Origin: Plantactinospora sp. KBS50
GTDB lineage: Bacteria > Actinomycetota > Actinomycetes > Mycobacteriales > Micromonosporaceae
DNA: 64,000 nt
Assembly: GCF_002285795.1 (NCBI RefSeq)
Contig: NZ_CP022961.1
Span: 4,220,001 to 4,284,000, forward strand
Direction of reading: 5' to 3'
Under the pieces are notes generated by a model. The model made no database searches. It saw only the letters and a list, made by a program, of their open reading frames with translations, and was not told where the DNA came from. Shown in pieces: positions 8,431 to 19,338 of this stretch (the stretch's first letter is position 1; every line of letters begins with the position of its first letter). The position numbers and the translations under genes are program-made.

Positions 8431-11400
8431 GTGGACATCGCATCGACAGCCGTAACGGGACGGAGCCCGGTCAGCCGGAAGGAAGCCGCCCTGTGGCTGT
8501 TGGAGCGCCTGGTACCGGACAGCGCGCCGAACAACCTGACCCTGGCCTTCCAGGTCGAGGGCAGGCTGGACGAGTCCCGGCTGATCGCCACGCTGCGGGC
8601 GGTCTACGCCCGGTACGAGACGCTGCGCACGGTCTTCCACTCCGTCGGCTCGACGCTGGAGAAGGAGATCATCGCCCCCGCCGACTTCGACGTACCGCTG
8701 GAGCGGCTGCCGGACGGCGACCCGCAGCCCTTCGTGGTCCGGCCGTTCACCTTCGACGGCCGGCCGCTGGTGCGGGCCGCGCTGCGCCGCGACCCCGACG
8801 GTGACGTCGTCTGCCTGGCCTTCCACCATCTGGTCTACGACATCATCTCCGGCTCGATCATCCTGGCCGACCTGATCCGCGGCTACGACGCGCTCGCCGC
8901 GGCGCAGCCGCTGCCGGCCGAGCTGCGCGCCGAGGTGCCCTCGTTCGTCGAGGCCGAACCACCGGCCGAGAGCGTCGAGTTCTGGCGTACCGAACTGGCC
9001 GGCTACGACCCGGCGGCGCTCGGCCTGGCCTGCGGCGCACCCGACGCGGACGAGCCCAGCCTGCGCGGCGACCAGGTCACCCACCGGCTCAGCGCGCCGA
9101 CCAGGCAGATCGTCCGGCGGTTGCAGAAGGAGGTGCGCGCGCCCGAGGCGGTCATCCTGCTCACCGCCTTCCAACTGCTGCTGGCCGCGCACGGGTCCGG
9201 GCCGGACCTCGCCGTCGGCACGCCGGTGAACGTGCGCGGCAAGGTGGCGGCCGGCGCCGTCGGCCACCACACGAACGTGCTGCCGATCCGTGCCCGGATC
9301 GACCCGCGGGAGAGCTTCCGCACGCTGGTCCGCCGGGTCCGGGACACGTACTTCGGCGCCCTGATGAACGCCGTCGTCCCGGAGGAGGACATCGCCCGGC
9401 TGGTGCCGCGGACCGCCGACAACCGGCGCCCGCGCCTCACCCGCCACCTGTTCAACTACTTTCCCCTCCAGCAGGCCCGGTTCGGCATCGGCGGCCTGCC
9501 CGCCCGCCCGCTGGTCATCGACAACGGCTTCAGCAAGTACGACCTGGAGTTCTTCGTGGCCTCGGCGGAGGACGGCATCGACGTGGTCGCCCGCTTCGCC
9601 ACCGACGTGCTGGACAGCGCCGACGTGGTGGCGCTGCTGCACCGCTACGAGGCCCTGCTGACGATCTTCGGCGACACCGTCGACACCCCGACCGGCGAGC
9701 TGGCCGTCTGGTCCGCGGCCGACCACGCGGTCATCGAGGCGGCCAACGACACCACCCACGACATCCCGTTCGACACGGTCGTCGGCGCCGTACGCCAGCA
9801 CGCGCTGGCCACGCCCGACGCGGTCGCGGTCCGCGACGAGACCGGCCCGGTCAGCTACCGCCGGCTGTGGAGCACCGCGGTCGCCGCGGCCGGGCGGCTG
9901 CGCGAGGCCGGCGCCCGCCCCGGTGACATCGTCGCCATCGCCGCCGGCCGGGACGCCACCCTGATCGCCAACGCGCTGGGCGTCTGGCTGTGCGGCGCGG
10001 CCTACCTGCCGATCGACCCGGAGCACCCGGCCCACCGGGTGCAACACGTGCTCCAGGACTCCGGTGCCCGCATCGTGCTCTCCGGGCAGCCGGTCGAGGC
10101 GCCGCCGGAGCGTACGGTCACCGTCCTGGCGCTGCACGACGCGCACGGCACGGACGCACCGCACGACGGTCCGCTGCCGGCGGCCCCGCACGAACCCGGC
10201 CCCGACGACCGCGCCTACCTGATCTACACCTCCGGCTCCAGCGGCCGCCCCAAGGGCGTGTCGATCCGGCACCGCAGCGTCGCGAACGCGGCCGCGCACT
10301 ACGTGGACATCCTGGGCGCGACCCCCTCCGAGGTCACGCTCTGGCTCACCACGTTCGCCTTCGACATGGCGAACCTGGAGATGTACGTGCCGCTCTACAG
10401 CGGCGGGCAGATCGCCGTGGCCGCCGACGAGGCCCGCAGCAACGGCGTGGCGCTGCGCGCGGCGATCGAACGTCACCAGCCGCACATCCTGCAGGCCACC
10501 CCGACCACCTGGCGGATCGTGCTCGACCAGGTCGCCGACCAGTTGCGCGGGCGGCGCGTGGTGACCGGGGCGGAGATCGTCCAGGTGGACATCGCCCGCC
10601 GGCTGCTGGAGACCGGCTGCGAGCTGCACCACGCGTACGGGCCGACCGAGACGACCACCTGGGCGACCTGGGCGCGGGTCGACCGGATCGAGGGTGACCG
10701 GCTCGACGTCGGCGGCCCGATCTGGAACACCTACCTGGGCGTTGCCGCCGCCGACGGCCGCCAGCTGCCGGTCGGTGTGCGCGGTGAGGTCTGGATCGCC
10801 GGCTACGGCGTCGCGCTCGGCTACCACGACCGGGACGACCTCAACGCCGAACGGTTCGGCACGCACCAGGCGTACGGCCGCTTCTACCGCACCGGCGACG
10901 TGGGCCGCTGGCGCCCCGACGGCACCATCGAGCTGTTCGGCCGCTCCGACCGGCAGATCAAGCTGCGGGGCAACCGGATCGAACTCGGCGAGGTCGAGGC
11001 GGCCCTGCTCAGCCACCCCGGGGTGCGGGCGGTCGCGGTGGTCGCGGTGGGCGACCGCAGCGCCGACGCCCGCCTGGTCGCGTTCGTCGAGACCACCGGG
11101 GACGCCGACGTCTCGGCGACGCTGTGGGAGCACGCCCGGGCCGAACTGCCGCACGCCTCGATTCCGCAGGAGTTCCACACCGTCGACGCGCTGCCGGTGA
11201 ACGCCAACGAGAAGGTGGACTATCCCCGGCTGGAGCGGCTGGCCGGCGACGCGCACCGGGACCGGGCCGCCGCGGCGCCGCACCCCGGCTCCGGCGGCCC
11301 GTCCCCGGACGGCGCCGACCCGCTGGTGACGCGGCTCGTCGGGCACTGGCGCGCCATCCTCGGCCACGACGAGGTCGACGCCGACGCCAACTTCTTCACC

Positions 11401-11553
11401 AGCGGCGGCCACTCCCTCGCCGGCGCGCAGTTGCTACAGCAGATCCAGGACGACATCGGTGTCCCGCTCAAGCTGGCCGACCTCTTCGACGCACCCAGCC
11501 CGGCCGGGCTGGCCGCGCGGGTCCGGGAACTCGACGCCGAACCGGCCGTGTGA
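8431..11553 (+). CDS. NRPS module C-A-PCP, glycine-like binding pocket
   Basis: Single NRPS module of 1040 residues. A condensation domain (about 15-430) has HHLVYDI in place of HHxxxDG, so the Gly of the motif is lost. The adenylation domain (about 450-950) shows [29 protein letters not shown] and NANEKVD. A PCP (about 970-1040) carries the pantetheine Ser in TSGGHSLAG. Reading the pocket positions by eye against GrsA gives D-M-L-Q-V-G-A-T-W-K, close to the glycine code DILQLGLIWK. I chose the GTG at 8431 because GGAGG lies five bases before it; an upstream in-frame GTG at 8371 lacks a site. The C domain implies that an upstream-made acyl chain is joined to the amino acid. It is first gene of the operon with the PKS module, E2-like enzyme and hydrolase. 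Confidence 0.92.
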   Translation: MDIASTAVTGRSPVSRKEAALWLLERLVPDSAPNNLTLAFQVEGRLDESRLIATLRAVYARYETLRTVFHSVGSTLEKEIIAPADFDVPLERLPDGDPQPFVVRPFTFDGRPLVRAALRRDPDGDVVCLAFHHLVYDIISGSIILADLIRGYDALAAAQPLPAELRAEVPSFVEAEPPAESVEFWRTELAGYDPAALGLACGAPDADEPSLRGDQVTHRLSAPTRQIVRRLQKEVRAPEAVILLTAFQLLLAAHGSGPDLAVGTPVNVRGKVAAGAVGHHTNVLPIRARIDPRESFRTLVRRVRDTYFGALMNAVVPEEDIARLVPRTADNRRPRLTRHLFNYFPLQQARFGIGGLPARPLVIDNGFSKYDLEFFVASAEDGIDVVARFATDVLDSADVVALLHRYEALLTIFGDTVDTPTGELAVWSAADHAVIEAANDTTHDIPFDTVVGAVRQHALATPDAVAVRDETGPVSYRRLWSTAVAAAGRLREAGARPGDIVAIAAGRDATLIANALGVWLCGAAYLPIDPEHPAHRVQHVLQDSGARIVLSGQPVEAPPERTVTVLALHDAHGTDAPHDGPLPAAPHEPGPDDRAYLIYTSGSSGRPKGVSIRHRSVANAAAHYVDILGATPSEVTLWLTTFAFDMANLEMYVPLYSGGQIAVAADEARSNGVALRAAIERHQPHILQATPTTWRIVLDQVADQLRGRRVVTGAEIVQVDIARRLLETGCELHHAYGPTETTTWATWARVDRIEGDRLDVGGPIWNTYLGVAAADGRQLPVGVRGEVWIAGYGVALGYHDRDDLNAERFGTHQAYGRFYRTGDVGRWRPDGTIELFGRSDRQIKLRGNRIELGEVEAALLSHPGVRAVAVVAVGDRSADARLVAFVETTGDADVSATLWEHARAELPHASIPQEFHTVDALPVNANEKVDYPRLERLAGDAHRDRAAAAPHPGSGGPSPDGADPLVTRLVGHWRAILGHDEVDADANFFTSGGHSLAGAQLLQQIQDDIGVPLKLADLFDAPSPAGLAARVRELDAEPAV

Positions 11554-11590
11554 CGGCACCGATCGACAGAGAAGGGCCGTGGACGCTGCG

Positions 11591-14500
11591 ATGACCAACG
11601 AGGAGAAGCTGGTCGACTACCTCAAGTGGGTGACCGCCGACCTGCATCGAACCCGGGAACTGCTGCGCCAGACGCAGGACGCGGCCCGCGAGCCGATCGC
11701 GGTCGTCGGGATGGCCTGCCGCTACCCCGGTGGCGTCCGGACCCCGGACGAGCTGTGGCGGCTGGTCGCCGACGGGTCCGACGCCGTCGCCGGCTTCCCG
11801 GAGGACCGCGGCTGGTCGACCGCCGACCTGTACGACCCGAACCCCGAGCACACCGGCAAGACGTACGCGCGGGAGGGCGGTTTCCTCTACGACGCGCACC
11901 ACTTCGACCCCGCCTTCTTCGGCATCGGCCCCCGGGAGGCGCGGGCGATGGACCCGCAGCACCGGCTGCTGATGGAGACGGCCTGGGAGACCTTCGAGCA
12001 CGCCGGCATCGTGCCGGCGGACGTGCGCCGCCGGCCGGTCGGCGTCTACACCGGCGTGATGTACGACGACTACGGCGTGCGCGTCATGCACGACGTCCCG
12101 CCCGACCTGGAGGGTCTGCTCGGCACCGGCAGCGCCAGCAGCCTCGCCTCCGGCCGGCTCGCCTACACCTTCGGGCTGGAGGGGCCGGCCGTCACCGTCG
12201 ACACCGCCTGTTCGTCGTCGCTTGTCGCCATCCACCTCGCCGGGCAGGCGCTGCGCAACGGCGAATGCGAACTCGCCCTCGCCGGCGGCGTCACCGTGAT
12301 GCACACCCCGGGTGTCTTCATCGAGTTCAGCCGCCAGCGCGGGGTCGCCCCGGACGGCCGGTGCAAGTCGTTCTCCGCGGGCGCCGACGGCACCGGCTGG
12401 TCGGAGGGCTGCGGCCTGGTCCTGCTCGAACGGCTCAGCGACGCCCGGGCCAACGGGCACCGGGTGCTGGCCGTCGTGCGCGGCTCGGCCACCAACCAGG
12501 ACGGGGCCAGCAACGGCATCACCGCCCCCAACGGCCCGTCACAGGAGCGGCTGATCCGTCAGGCGCTGGCCAACGCCCTGCTCACCGTCGACGACATCGA
12601 CGCGGTGGAGGCCCACGGCACCGGCACCGTGCTGGGCGATCCGATCGAGGCGCAGGCCCTGCTGGCCACCTACGGGCAACGCCAGGACCGGGACCGGCCG
12701 CTCTGGCTGGGCTCCATCAAGTCCAACATCGGCCACGCCCAGGCCGCCGCCGGGGTGGCCGGGATCATCAAGATGATCCAGGCGATGCGGTACGGCGAGC
12801 TGCCGCGCTCGTTGCACGTCAGCGCGCCCAGCCCGCACGTGGACTGGAGCAGCGGGGCGGTCCGCCTGCTCACCGAGGCGCGGCCGTGGCCGGAGACCGG
12901 CCGCCCCCGCCGCGCCGCGGTGTCGTCGTTCGGCATCAGCGGGACCAACGCGCACGTCATCCTCGAACAGGCGCCGCCCGCCGAGGCGCCGGTCGGTGCG
13001 CCGCCGGCCGGTGGCGCACCGGCCGCCGACCAGCCGGGCGCCGACCAGCCGGCCGCCGCGTCGCCGGCCGCGGACCAGCCGACCGCGCCGCCGGCCGCCG
13101 ACCAGCCGACCGGGCCGCCGGCCGCGGCCGAGCCCGCCGGTCCGCGGGTGTGGCTGTTGTCCGGGCGCACCGACGCGGCCCTGCAGGCCCAGGCCGAGCG
13201 GCTGCGCGCCGGCCTGCCCGACGCCGCTCCGGCGGCCGTCGCGTACGCGCTGGCCACCACCCGCACCCACTTCCCGCACCGGGCGGCCGTGATCGCCGAG
13301 GACCGGGACCGGTTCGCCCGCGGGCTGGCCGCGCTGGCCGCCGGGACCGAGTCCCGCGACGTCGTACGGGGCGTGGCCGGCACCGGGGGCAAGCTGGTCT
13401 TCCTCTGCACCGGGCAGGGCGCGCAGCGGGCCGGGGCCGGGCAGGCCCTCTACGAGACGTACCCCGTCTTCCGGGCCGCCCTGGACGAGGCGGCCGGCCA
13501 CCTGGACCCGTACCTGGACCGTCCGCTGCGGACCGTGATGTTCGCCGACGCCGTCCGGCTCGACGAGACGCTCTACACCCAGACCGCGCTGTTCGCGCTG
13601 GAGACGGCGCTGTTCCGGCTGCTGGAGTCGTGGGGCGTCCGGCCCGACGCGGTGGCCGGGCACTCGGTCGGCGAGATCGCGGCCGCGCACGCCGCCGGGG
13701 TGCTGAGCCTCGCCGACGCGGCCCGGCTGACCGCGGTCCGGGCCCGGCTCATGCAGGCCGCACCGGCCGGGGGCGTCATGACGGCCATCGAGGCCACCGA
13801 GCAGGAGGTGCTCGCCGAGCTGATCGACGGGGTCTCGATCGCGGCCGTCAACGCCCCGATGCGTACCGTCGTCTCCGGCGACGCCGACCGGGTCGCCGCC
13901 CTGGCGGACCGGTTCGCCCTGCACGGGCGGCGCACCAAGCGGCTCGCGGTCAGCCACGCGTTCCACTCGCACCACATGGATCCGGTGCTGGACGAGTTCC
14001 GGGCGGCCATCGCCGACCTCACCTTCGCCGACCCGGCGATCCCGGTCGTCACCGGCCGCACCGGCGCCGTGGCCACCGCCGAGCAACTGCGGGATCCCGA
14101 CCACTGGGTACGGCAGATCCGCGAACCGGTCCGGTTCGGCGCGGCCCTGTCCACCCTGGACCAGCTCGGCGCCGGCACCTACCTGGAACTCGGTCCCGGC
14201 CCGGTGCTGCTCGGCCTCGTCCGCGAGGCGCTCGGCCGCGGCGCCGGCGCGGGGCCGCTGCTGCACGCCGAGCGGCCGGAGCCGCACACCGCGCTCGGCG
14301 CGGCCGCGCTGGCGCACGCCGGCGGGCACAACGTGGACTGGGCGGCGGTCCTCGGCCCGCGGCCGGCCGACGCGGTGGAGCTGCCGTTCTATCCGTTCCA
14401 GCGCCGGCCCTTCTGGCTCGACGCCGCCGCGCCCTCGGGCGCCGAGCCGGCGCACGACGACTTCTGGCCCGCCGTCGAACGCGCCGACGCCGCCCGGCTG

Positions 14501-15841
14501 GACGCGCTGCTGTCCCTCAGCGAGCAGGAGCGCACCAGCCTGCGGGCGCTGCTCCCGGCGCTGGCCGACCTGCGCCGGCGGGTCGCCGGACGGCACACGT
14601 ACGTCTGGAGCCCGGCGCAGGTCCCACCGGCCGGCACCGGGTTGACCGGTAGCTGGACCGTCCGCGACGAGGCGCTGGCCGAGGTGCTGCGCGACGCGGG
14701 GGCGCAGGTGACGGTCGCCCCGGCCCGGCCCGGCGAGCCGTCCGACATCACGGGCCCCGGCCACCGGTGGATGATCGCCCGCGGTTCGCGCGCCGAGGTC
14801 GCCGCGGCCTGGGCCGCGGCCCAGGAGCACGGCTGCGGCCTGCTCGACCTGCCCGCCGAACTCGACGACCGGGAGCGCCGGCAGCTCGTCGCGGTCCTCT
14901 CCGGCACGGCCGACGAACCGGCGGTGGCCGTGCGGCGTACCGGTCCGGCGGTCTGGCGGCTGGTGGCCGCCGCCGCCCCGGCGGGGGCCGGTTGGGCGCC
15001 GACCGGGACCGTCCTGCTCACCGGGGCGGACACCGAGCTGGGCGGGCACGCGGCCCGGTGGCTCGCCGCCAACGGCGCGTCGAAGCTGGTCCTGGTGAAC
15101 GCCCAGCAGACCGACGAGCGGGCCGAACTGACCGCGCTCGGCGCCAAGGTGGGCGTGCTCGCCTGCGACCTGGCCGACCGGGCGGCGGTGGCCGACCTGC
15201 TGGCCGACGAGCCGGTCAACGCCGTGGTGCACCTGGCCGAGCCCGGCGGCACCGCGGCGGTGCACCATCTCGACGAGCTGACCCGCGGCCTCGACCTGTC
15301 GGCGTTCGTGCTGTTCGCCCCGCCGGCCGACGCCGGCACCGCCAGGTACTGCGAGCTGACCGCGCTGGACCGGGTGGCCGCCGGCGAACGGGGGCTGTCG
15401 GTGCGGCCGGGGCCCCGGCCGCTGCCGGAACGCGCCGTCGCCGGCAGCCTGACCTGGGCCGCCTCGGCGCCCGCCGGTCTCGTGCTCACCGACCCCGTCC
15501 CGGCCGGCGCCGCCGACCCGGCCGGCCGGGCGGACGCGGTTCCGCTGCCGGAGCGTCTCGCGGCCGCCGACCCGGACCAGCGGCTCGGGCTGCTGATCGA
15601 CTACATCCGCGCCGAGGTCGCCGGCGCGCTCGGGCTCGACGAGGCCGACGCCATCGCCCCCGACGACAACCTGCTCGACCTGGGGCTGTCCTCCATCACG
15701 GCGATGGAGCTCACCGCCCGGATCCGCGAGGCCGGGGTGGCGCTGAGCCCGTCGCTCATCTACGACAGCCCGACCCCGGCCGAGCTGGCCGAATACCTGC
15801 TCGACGAGCTGGTGGTGCCGGCGGCGGTGGTCCCGGCGTGA
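11591..15841 (+). CDS. Type I PKS module KS-AT-(inactive KR)-ACP
   Basis: A 1416-residue single-module PKS. Residues 1-30 form a coiled-coil docking helix ([20 protein letters not shown]), so it receives a chain from another protein. The KS has the active Cys in DTACSSS (about 206) plus EAHGTGT and KSNIGH. The AT has GHSVGE (about 690) and HAFH (about 791), the signature of malonyl-CoA choice. A KR-like region (about 1130-1290) looks dead: the NADPH loop reads TGADTELGG, and the catalytic Ser region reads FVLFAP. The ACP has its Ser in [12 protein letters not shown] (about 1366). With no reduction, the module should yield a beta-keto thioester. No thioesterase domain is present, so release depends on other proteins. 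The ATG at 11591 matches the docking helix; the frame is open further upstream. Confidence 0.93.
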   Translation: MTNEEKLVDYLKWVTADLHRTRELLRQTQDAAREPIAVVGMACRYPGGVRTPDELWRLVADGSDAVAGFPEDRGWSTADLYDPNPEHTGKTYAREGGFLYDAHHFDPAFFGIGPREARAMDPQHRLLMETAWETFEHAGIVPADVRRRPVGVYTGVMYDDYGVRVMHDVPPDLEGLLGTGSASSLASGRLAYTFGLEGPAVTVDTACSSSLVAIHLAGQALRNGECELALAGGVTVMHTPGVFIEFSRQRGVAPDGRCKSFSAGADGTGWSEGCGLVLLERLSDARANGHRVLAVVRGSATNQDGASNGITAPNGPSQERLIRQALANALLTVDDIDAVEAHGTGTVLGDPIEAQALLATYGQRQDRDRPLWLGSIKSNIGHAQAAAGVAGIIKMIQAMRYGELPRSLHVSAPSPHVDWSSGAVRLLTEARPWPETGRPRRAAVSSFGISGTNAHVILEQAPPAEAPVGAPPAGGAPAADQPGADQPAAASPAADQPTAPPAADQPTGPPAAAEPAGPRVWLLSGRTDAALQAQAERLRAGLPDAAPAAVAYALATTRTHFPHRAAVIAEDRDRFARGLAALAAGTESRDVVRGVAGTGGKLVFLCTGQGAQRAGAGQALYETYPVFRAALDEAAGHLDPYLDRPLRTVMFADAVRLDETLYTQTALFALETALFRLLESWGVRPDAVAGHSVGEIAAAHAAGVLSLADAARLTAVRARLMQAAPAGGVMTAIEATEQEVLAELIDGVSIAAVNAPMRTVVSGDADRVAALADRFALHGRRTKRLAVSHAFHSHHMDPVLDEFRAAIADLTFADPAIPVVTGRTGAVATAEQLRDPDHWVRQIREPVRFGAALSTLDQLGAGTYLELGPGPVLLGLVREALGRGAGAGPLLHAERPEPHTALGAAALAHAGGHNVDWAAVLGPRPADAVELPFYPFQRRPFWLDAAAPSGAEPAHDDFWPAVERADAARLDALLSLSEQERTSLRALLPALADLRRRVAGRHTYVWSPAQVPPAGTGLTGSWTVRDEALAEVLRDAGAQVTVAPARPGEPSDITGPGHRWMIARGSRAEVAAAWAAAQEHGCGLLDLPAELDDRERRQLVAVLSGTADEPAVAVRRTGPAVWRLVAAAAPAGAGWAPTGTVLLTGADTELGGHAARWLAANGASKLVLVNAQQTDERAELTALGAKVGVLACDLADRAAVADLLADEPVNAVVHLAEPGGTAAVHHLDELTRGLDLSAFVLFAPPADAGTARYCELTALDRVAAGERGLSVRPGPRPLPERAVAGSLTWAASAPAGLVLTDPVPAGAADPAGRADAVPLPERLAAADPDQRLGLLIDYIRAEVAGALGLDEADAIAPDDNLLDLGLSSITAMELTARIREAGVALSPSLIYDSPTPAELAEYLLDELVVPAAVVPA

Positions 15842-16572
15842 GCCGCCTGCCCGGGCCGCGCCGGCACACCTTCTACTTCCTCGACCAGATCCGCGAGATC
15901 GCACCGGTGTTCCTGGACACCGAGATCGACATGAGCGCAGTGCTGGCCCACCGGCGCACGACGAAGCACTCCATCGTGACGTACGTGCTGTGGTCCGCGG
16001 CCCGGGTGCTGGCCGCGCACCCGGACGCCAACGTCGCGCTGCGCGGCCGGCGGATGGCCCGCTACGACACGGTCGGCGGCAAGTTCACCTTCGACAAGGT
16101 GATGTCGGGCCATCGGGTCGTGCTCTCGACCGTACTGCCGGACCTCGACCGGACCAGCCTCGCCGGCATCCAGCGGCAGGTCGAACGGTTCCGCGACGGC
16201 AACCCCGACACCATGCCGGAATTCGCGGCCATCCGCCGGCTGCACCGCATCCCGATGCCGCTGGGCGGTCTGCTCTACCGGCTGGCCGTCCGGCCGCTGC
16301 GGCAACGCCCCGCGCGGATGGGCACGTTCGCGGTGACCTCGCTCGGGCACCGCCCGGTCGACGGCTTCTACTCCGTCGGCGGCGCCACCCTGACCATCGG
16401 CCTGGGCCGCAGCGTCGAGCGGCCGGTGGTCCGGCACGGCGAGATCGTCATCGCCCCGGTGATGCGGCTCTGCCTCACCTTCGACCACCGCGCCATCGAC
16501 GGCGCCGAGGCGGCCGACATCCTGGCCGACCTCAAGCAGGCGCTCGAACAGTTCCAGGAGCCACATGAATGA
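15838..16572 (+). CDS. E2-like (2-oxoacid dehydrogenase acyltransferase fold) stand-alone acyltransferase
   Basis: A 244-residue protein with the catalytic core of dihydrolipoyl acyltransferases and no lipoyl or subunit-binding domain. The hallmark is [14 protein letters not shown] near the C terminus (catalytic His about 217, the HRxxDG motif). GTFAVTSLG and [10 protein letters not shown] match other conserved stretches of the fold. Stand-alone E2-like acyltransferases followed by an alpha/beta hydrolase are known from tetronate pathways (Agg4/Agg5, AbyA4/AbyA5), where they acetylate a hydroxymethyl ring and eliminate acetate, and from pyrroindomycin (PyrD3/PyrD4), where they take part in tetramate formation. 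The GTG overlaps the PKS stop and the next gene starts 8 bases before this stop, so all are coupled. Fold confident; exact reaction inferred. Confidence 0.8.
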   Translation: MSRLPGPRRHTFYFLDQIREIAPVFLDTEIDMSAVLAHRRTTKHSIVTYVLWSAARVLAAHPDANVALRGRRMARYDTVGGKFTFDKVMSGHRVVLSTVLPDLDRTSLAGIQRQVERFRDGNPDTMPEFAAIRRLHRIPMPLGGLLYRLAVRPLRQRPARMGTFAVTSLGHRPVDGFYSVGGATLTIGLGRSVERPVVRHGEIVIAPVMRLCLTFDHRAIDGAEAADILADLKQALEQFQEPHE

Positions 16573-17611
16573 CCTGGCCGAACTCAAGCACTACATCGTC
16601 GCCCACGCACGCGGGCAGCGCATCGGCGGGCTGACCGGCAAGCTCGCGTCCATCGTGGACGACGGCGACGGCCCGGGCTCGTGGGTCACCCGGTGGTCGG
16701 CCGAGGGCGCGGCGCTCAAGGACCGTGGACAGTGGCTGCCCGCGAGCCGGCACTACATCATGGCCCGCTTCCCCTACCCGGACCGACCCGCCCGGACCCG
16801 CGCGGCGCAGCACGCGACGGCCGCCTTCGAACGGTGGCGGGCCGGGCGCGACCTGCACCCGCTCGACTTCACCCACAACGGCCATCCGGTGCGGTGCTGG
16901 CAGTCCGGACTCTCCGCGACCCGGCCGCGCCCCCTCGTGGTGATCATGGGTGGCCACCTGACCGTCAAGGAACAGTGGGCGCCGCGCCTGGGCTTCTTCC
17001 GCCGGCTGGGCCTGGCCGCCGTCGTCGCCGACATCCCGGGCATCGGCGACAACGCCGTGCCCTACGACGCGCAGGCCCACCTGTTCCTGTCCAGCCTGCT
17101 GGACGCGGTCGGCGACCGGGCCGAGGTACGGCAGACGTACGCGATCACCCTCAGCTTCAGCGGCCATCTCGCGCTGCGCTGCGCCCTGCGGGATCAGCGG
17201 CTGCGGGGTGTCGTCACCGCGGGCGCGCCGATCCGGTCGTTCTTCACCGATCCGGCCTGGCAGGCACGGCTCCCCCGGGTCACCACCGACACCCTGAGCC
17301 ACCTCACCGAAACCAGCCTCGACCGGCTGGGCGACTGGGCCATCAGCCCGGCCGAGCTGGCCGCGCTCCGCATCCCGGTCGCCGCCGTGGCCAGCAGCCG
17401 CGACGAGATCATCCCGCCGGAGGACCTGCTGGTGCTGCGCGACAACGTCCGCGACTTCCGGGTGCTCAGCCACGACGACGTCCACGGCGCGCCGAAGCAC
17501 ACGCTGGAGAGCATGGCCTGGACGGCCCTGTCGATCCAGCGCATGCGCGGCCGCTCCGCGCTGCCCCTGCGCCTGCTGGTCCGCGCGGCCCGGCTGGCCG
17601 TCGCCCGCTGA
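16565..17611 (+). CDS. Alpha/beta hydrolase, partner of the E2-like enzyme (Agg5/AbyA5/PyrD4-like)
   Basis: A 348-residue alpha/beta hydrolase with a helical N-terminal cap (about 1-115) and a hydrolase core beginning at PLVVIMGGHLTVKEQW. The nucleophile elbow reads TLSFSGHLAL, with Ser near 199 and Ser in place of the first Gly of GxSxG. The acid lies in ASSRDEIIPPEDL and the His in DVHGAPKH. Length, cap and position directly behind an E2-like acyltransferase fit the hydrolase-like partner of tetronate/tetramate clusters, which acts as an eliminase or cyclase rather than as an esterase. It is the last gene of the rightward operon from 8431 and is followed by a strong hairpin. It could be an ordinary esterase, but the gene pair argues against that. 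Confidence 0.75.
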   Translation: MNDLAELKHYIVAHARGQRIGGLTGKLASIVDDGDGPGSWVTRWSAEGAALKDRGQWLPASRHYIMARFPYPDRPARTRAAQHATAAFERWRAGRDLHPLDFTHNGHPVRCWQSGLSATRPRPLVVIMGGHLTVKEQWAPRLGFFRRLGLAAVVADIPGIGDNAVPYDAQAHLFLSSLLDAVGDRAEVRQTYAITLSFSGHLALRCALRDQRLRGVVTAGAPIRSFFTDPAWQARLPRVTTDTLSHLTETSLDRLGDWAISPAELAALRIPVAAVASSRDEIIPPEDLLVLRDNVRDFRVLSHDDVHGAPKHTLESMAWTALSIQRMRGRSALPLRLLVRAARLAVAR

Positions 17612-17631
17612 GGCACGCCGACCTTCCGCGG

Positions 17632-17700
17632 CGCCCCACCCACCGGCGGCGCCCCACCCACCGGCGACACGCTGTCCGCTGGCGGCACGCCGTCCGCTGG
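17632..17700. repeat. Two short tandem duplications in the intergenic region
   Basis: An 18-base unit (GGCGCCCCACCCACCGGC) is present twice in tandem near 17632-17667. A second unit of about 18 bases (cacgcYgtccgctggcgg) is present twice right after it. No gene lies here; the stretch sits between the hydrolase stop and the terminator hairpin. Confidence 0.6.
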
Positions 17701-17750
17701 CGGTGCGGCGCGTTCCGTGCCCAAAGCGGCGCAGCCGTTACCCACAACGG

Positions 17751-17781
17751 CGCAGCCCCGGCCGGTACGGCCGGGGCTGCG
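17751..17781. terminator. Strong bidirectional terminator hairpin
   Basis: A perfect 14-bp stem (CGCAGCCCCGGCCG paired with its complement) with a 3-base loop lies between the hydrolase gene (ends 17611) and the convergent flavoprotein gene (ends 17797). It has no T tract, as is usual for high-GC actinomycetes. Confidence 0.8.
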
Positions 17782-17796
17782 CCTTCGCGCGTGGGA

Positions 17797-19212
17797 TCAG
17801 CCGCCGGTGGGCGCACCGAACCAGGTGGCCAGCGCGGCGGCGAGCCCGTCCGGGTCGGTGCCGTCGGTGGCCCAGGCGATCCGGCCGTCCGGCCGGGCCA
17901 GCAGCGCCACCGCCGGAATGTCGGCGGACGGCTCCGCGGTGACCAGGTCGACCCGGTCGGCCCAGCCGTCGACGTCGAGCCGCACGGCCGGGTCGAACCG
18001 CAGGGCCAGACCGCGGCCGGGCGGCAGTGGTACGCCGGGAACCCGGAGGCCGGCGAGCGGGTGGTCACAGCCGCTGGCGGGGTGCCGCACGTTGAGGCCG
18101 CCGGCCGTGCGCACCAGGTATTCGTTCACCGCGTCGAACTGGATCAGCTCGTTCATCACCGTCCGCAGCGGCGCCACCCGGTCGGCCGGATAGAGCAGGG
18201 CCAGTTGGGCGGCGGTGGTCAGGCAGGTCCGTTCCCCGGCCGGGTGCCGCTCGTCGTGGTAGCTGTCGAGCAGTCCGCCCGGCGCCCAGCCGGCCAGCTC
18301 GGCGGCCAGCTTCCAGCCGAGGTTGACCGCGTCCTCCAGGTTGGTGCTCAACGCCTGGCCGCCGAGCGGGAAGTGCAGGTGGGCGGCCTCGCCGGCGACG
18401 AAGACCCGCCCGGCGCGGTACCGGTCGGCCTGCCGGGTCTGGCAGTTCCACCGGCCCAGCCAGCGCGGCGTGCCGACGTCGATGTCCTGCCCGATCAGCC
18501 GGTGCACGGCGGCACGCAGCTCAGCGACGTCGGGCGCCGCGGCCGGGTCCGCCGGCCGCCGGCCGAACTCGCCGGTGGCCACCCGCAGCAGTCCGACGCC
18601 GCTGGGCGCGACGGAGAACAGCCCGCTGTTGAACTCGTTGGCGCCCAACTGCTGGTACAGCGGGTGGCCGTTGGGCACCTCGACGTCCCCGGCGATCCCG
18701 TCGAACGCCGCCTCGGTGCCCTCGAAGGTGATCCCGGCGGCGCTGCGCACGACGCTCTCGGCGCCGTCGCAACCGACCAGGTAGGCCGCGGTGACCTCGC
18801 CGTCGGAGGTGTCCACGGTCACGCCCTCGGCGTCCTGCCGCACGCCGCGTACCGTCACCCCGCGCCGGATCTGCGCGCCGAGCTTCTCGGCGTGCGCGAG
18901 CAGGTGTTCCTCCAGCTTGGCCTGCGGCAGCAGGTAGGTGTACGTCTGCCGGCCGGGCAGCCGGCCGGGATCCAGCCACAACTGGGCGAAGTGCGCACGC
19001 GGCCAGGGCAGCCCGTCGGCGCCGATCCGCTCCATCAGGCCACGCTCGGCGAGCAGGTCCACCACCCCGGCGTTGATGGCCATGCCCATCGCGGCCAGCC
19101 GGGGCTCCGGGTCGCGCTCCAGCACCACCACCGGCACGCCGGCCTGCGCGAGCTCGGCGGCCAGCAGCAGGCCGGTCGGACCGGCGCCGGCGATGACGAC
19201 GGCTGCGTCCAT
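17797..19212 (-). CDS. Class A flavoprotein (aromatic hydroxylase-like), possible PyrE3-type cyclase
   Basis: A 471-residue FAD protein of the p-hydroxybenzoate hydroxylase superfamily. The Rossmann motif IAGAGPTGLLLAAELA opens the protein. The DG motif is GCDGAESVVRS (about 160-170). The usual GDAAH of the second FAD site reads VAGEAAHLHFPLGGQALS, with Glu for Asp (about residue 290). Spirotetronate and spirotetramate clusters encode proteins of this fold (PyrE3, VstK) that hold FAD structurally and catalyse decalin-forming [4+2] cyclisation; others hydroxylate aromatic polyketides. It sits immediately downstream of the allene-oxide-cyclase-like gene on the same strand, which favours a cyclisation role, but plain monooxygenation is possible. 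The ATG has GGAGGAG ahead of it. Confidence 0.8.
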   Translation of the reverse strand: MDAAVVIAGAGPTGLLLAAELAQAGVPVVVLERDPEPRLAAMGMAINAGVVDLLAERGLMERIGADGLPWPRAHFAQLWLDPGRLPGRQTYTYLLPQAKLEEHLLAHAEKLGAQIRRGVTVRGVRQDAEGVTVDTSDGEVTAAYLVGCDGAESVVRSAAGITFEGTEAAFDGIAGDVEVPNGHPLYQQLGANEFNSGLFSVAPSGVGLLRVATGEFGRRPADPAAAPDVAELRAAVHRLIGQDIDVGTPRWLGRWNCQTRQADRYRAGRVFVAGEAAHLHFPLGGQALSTNLEDAVNLGWKLAAELAGWAPGGLLDSYHDERHPAGERTCLTTAAQLALLYPADRVAPLRTVMNELIQFDAVNEYLVRTAGGLNVRHPASGCDHPLAGLRVPGVPLPPGRGLALRFDPAVRLDVDGWADRVDLVTAEPSADIPAVALLARPDGRIAWATDGTDPDGLAAALATWFGAPTGG

Positions 19213-19338
19213 GGTTTTCTCCTCCGGGGACTCGGGATCGCGGTGGGGTCGTGGCGGGCCGGCGCAAGCCCGCCGGACGCACGACGGCGCCCTGCCGCGG
19301 ACCGCTGCGGCAGTTCCCCGCGCGCCGCCGTCGGGCGG

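Noticed and set aside
12539-15904. A long minus-strand frame opposite the PKS gene
   Set aside because: Its composition is typical of a shadow frame (Arg, Gly, Val, His, Gln rich) and it has no domain.
15838-16572. E2-like gene as part of a pyruvate dehydrogenase complex
   Set aside because: It has no lipoyl or E3-binding domain and no E1 or E3 gene nearby; its start overlaps the PKS stop.
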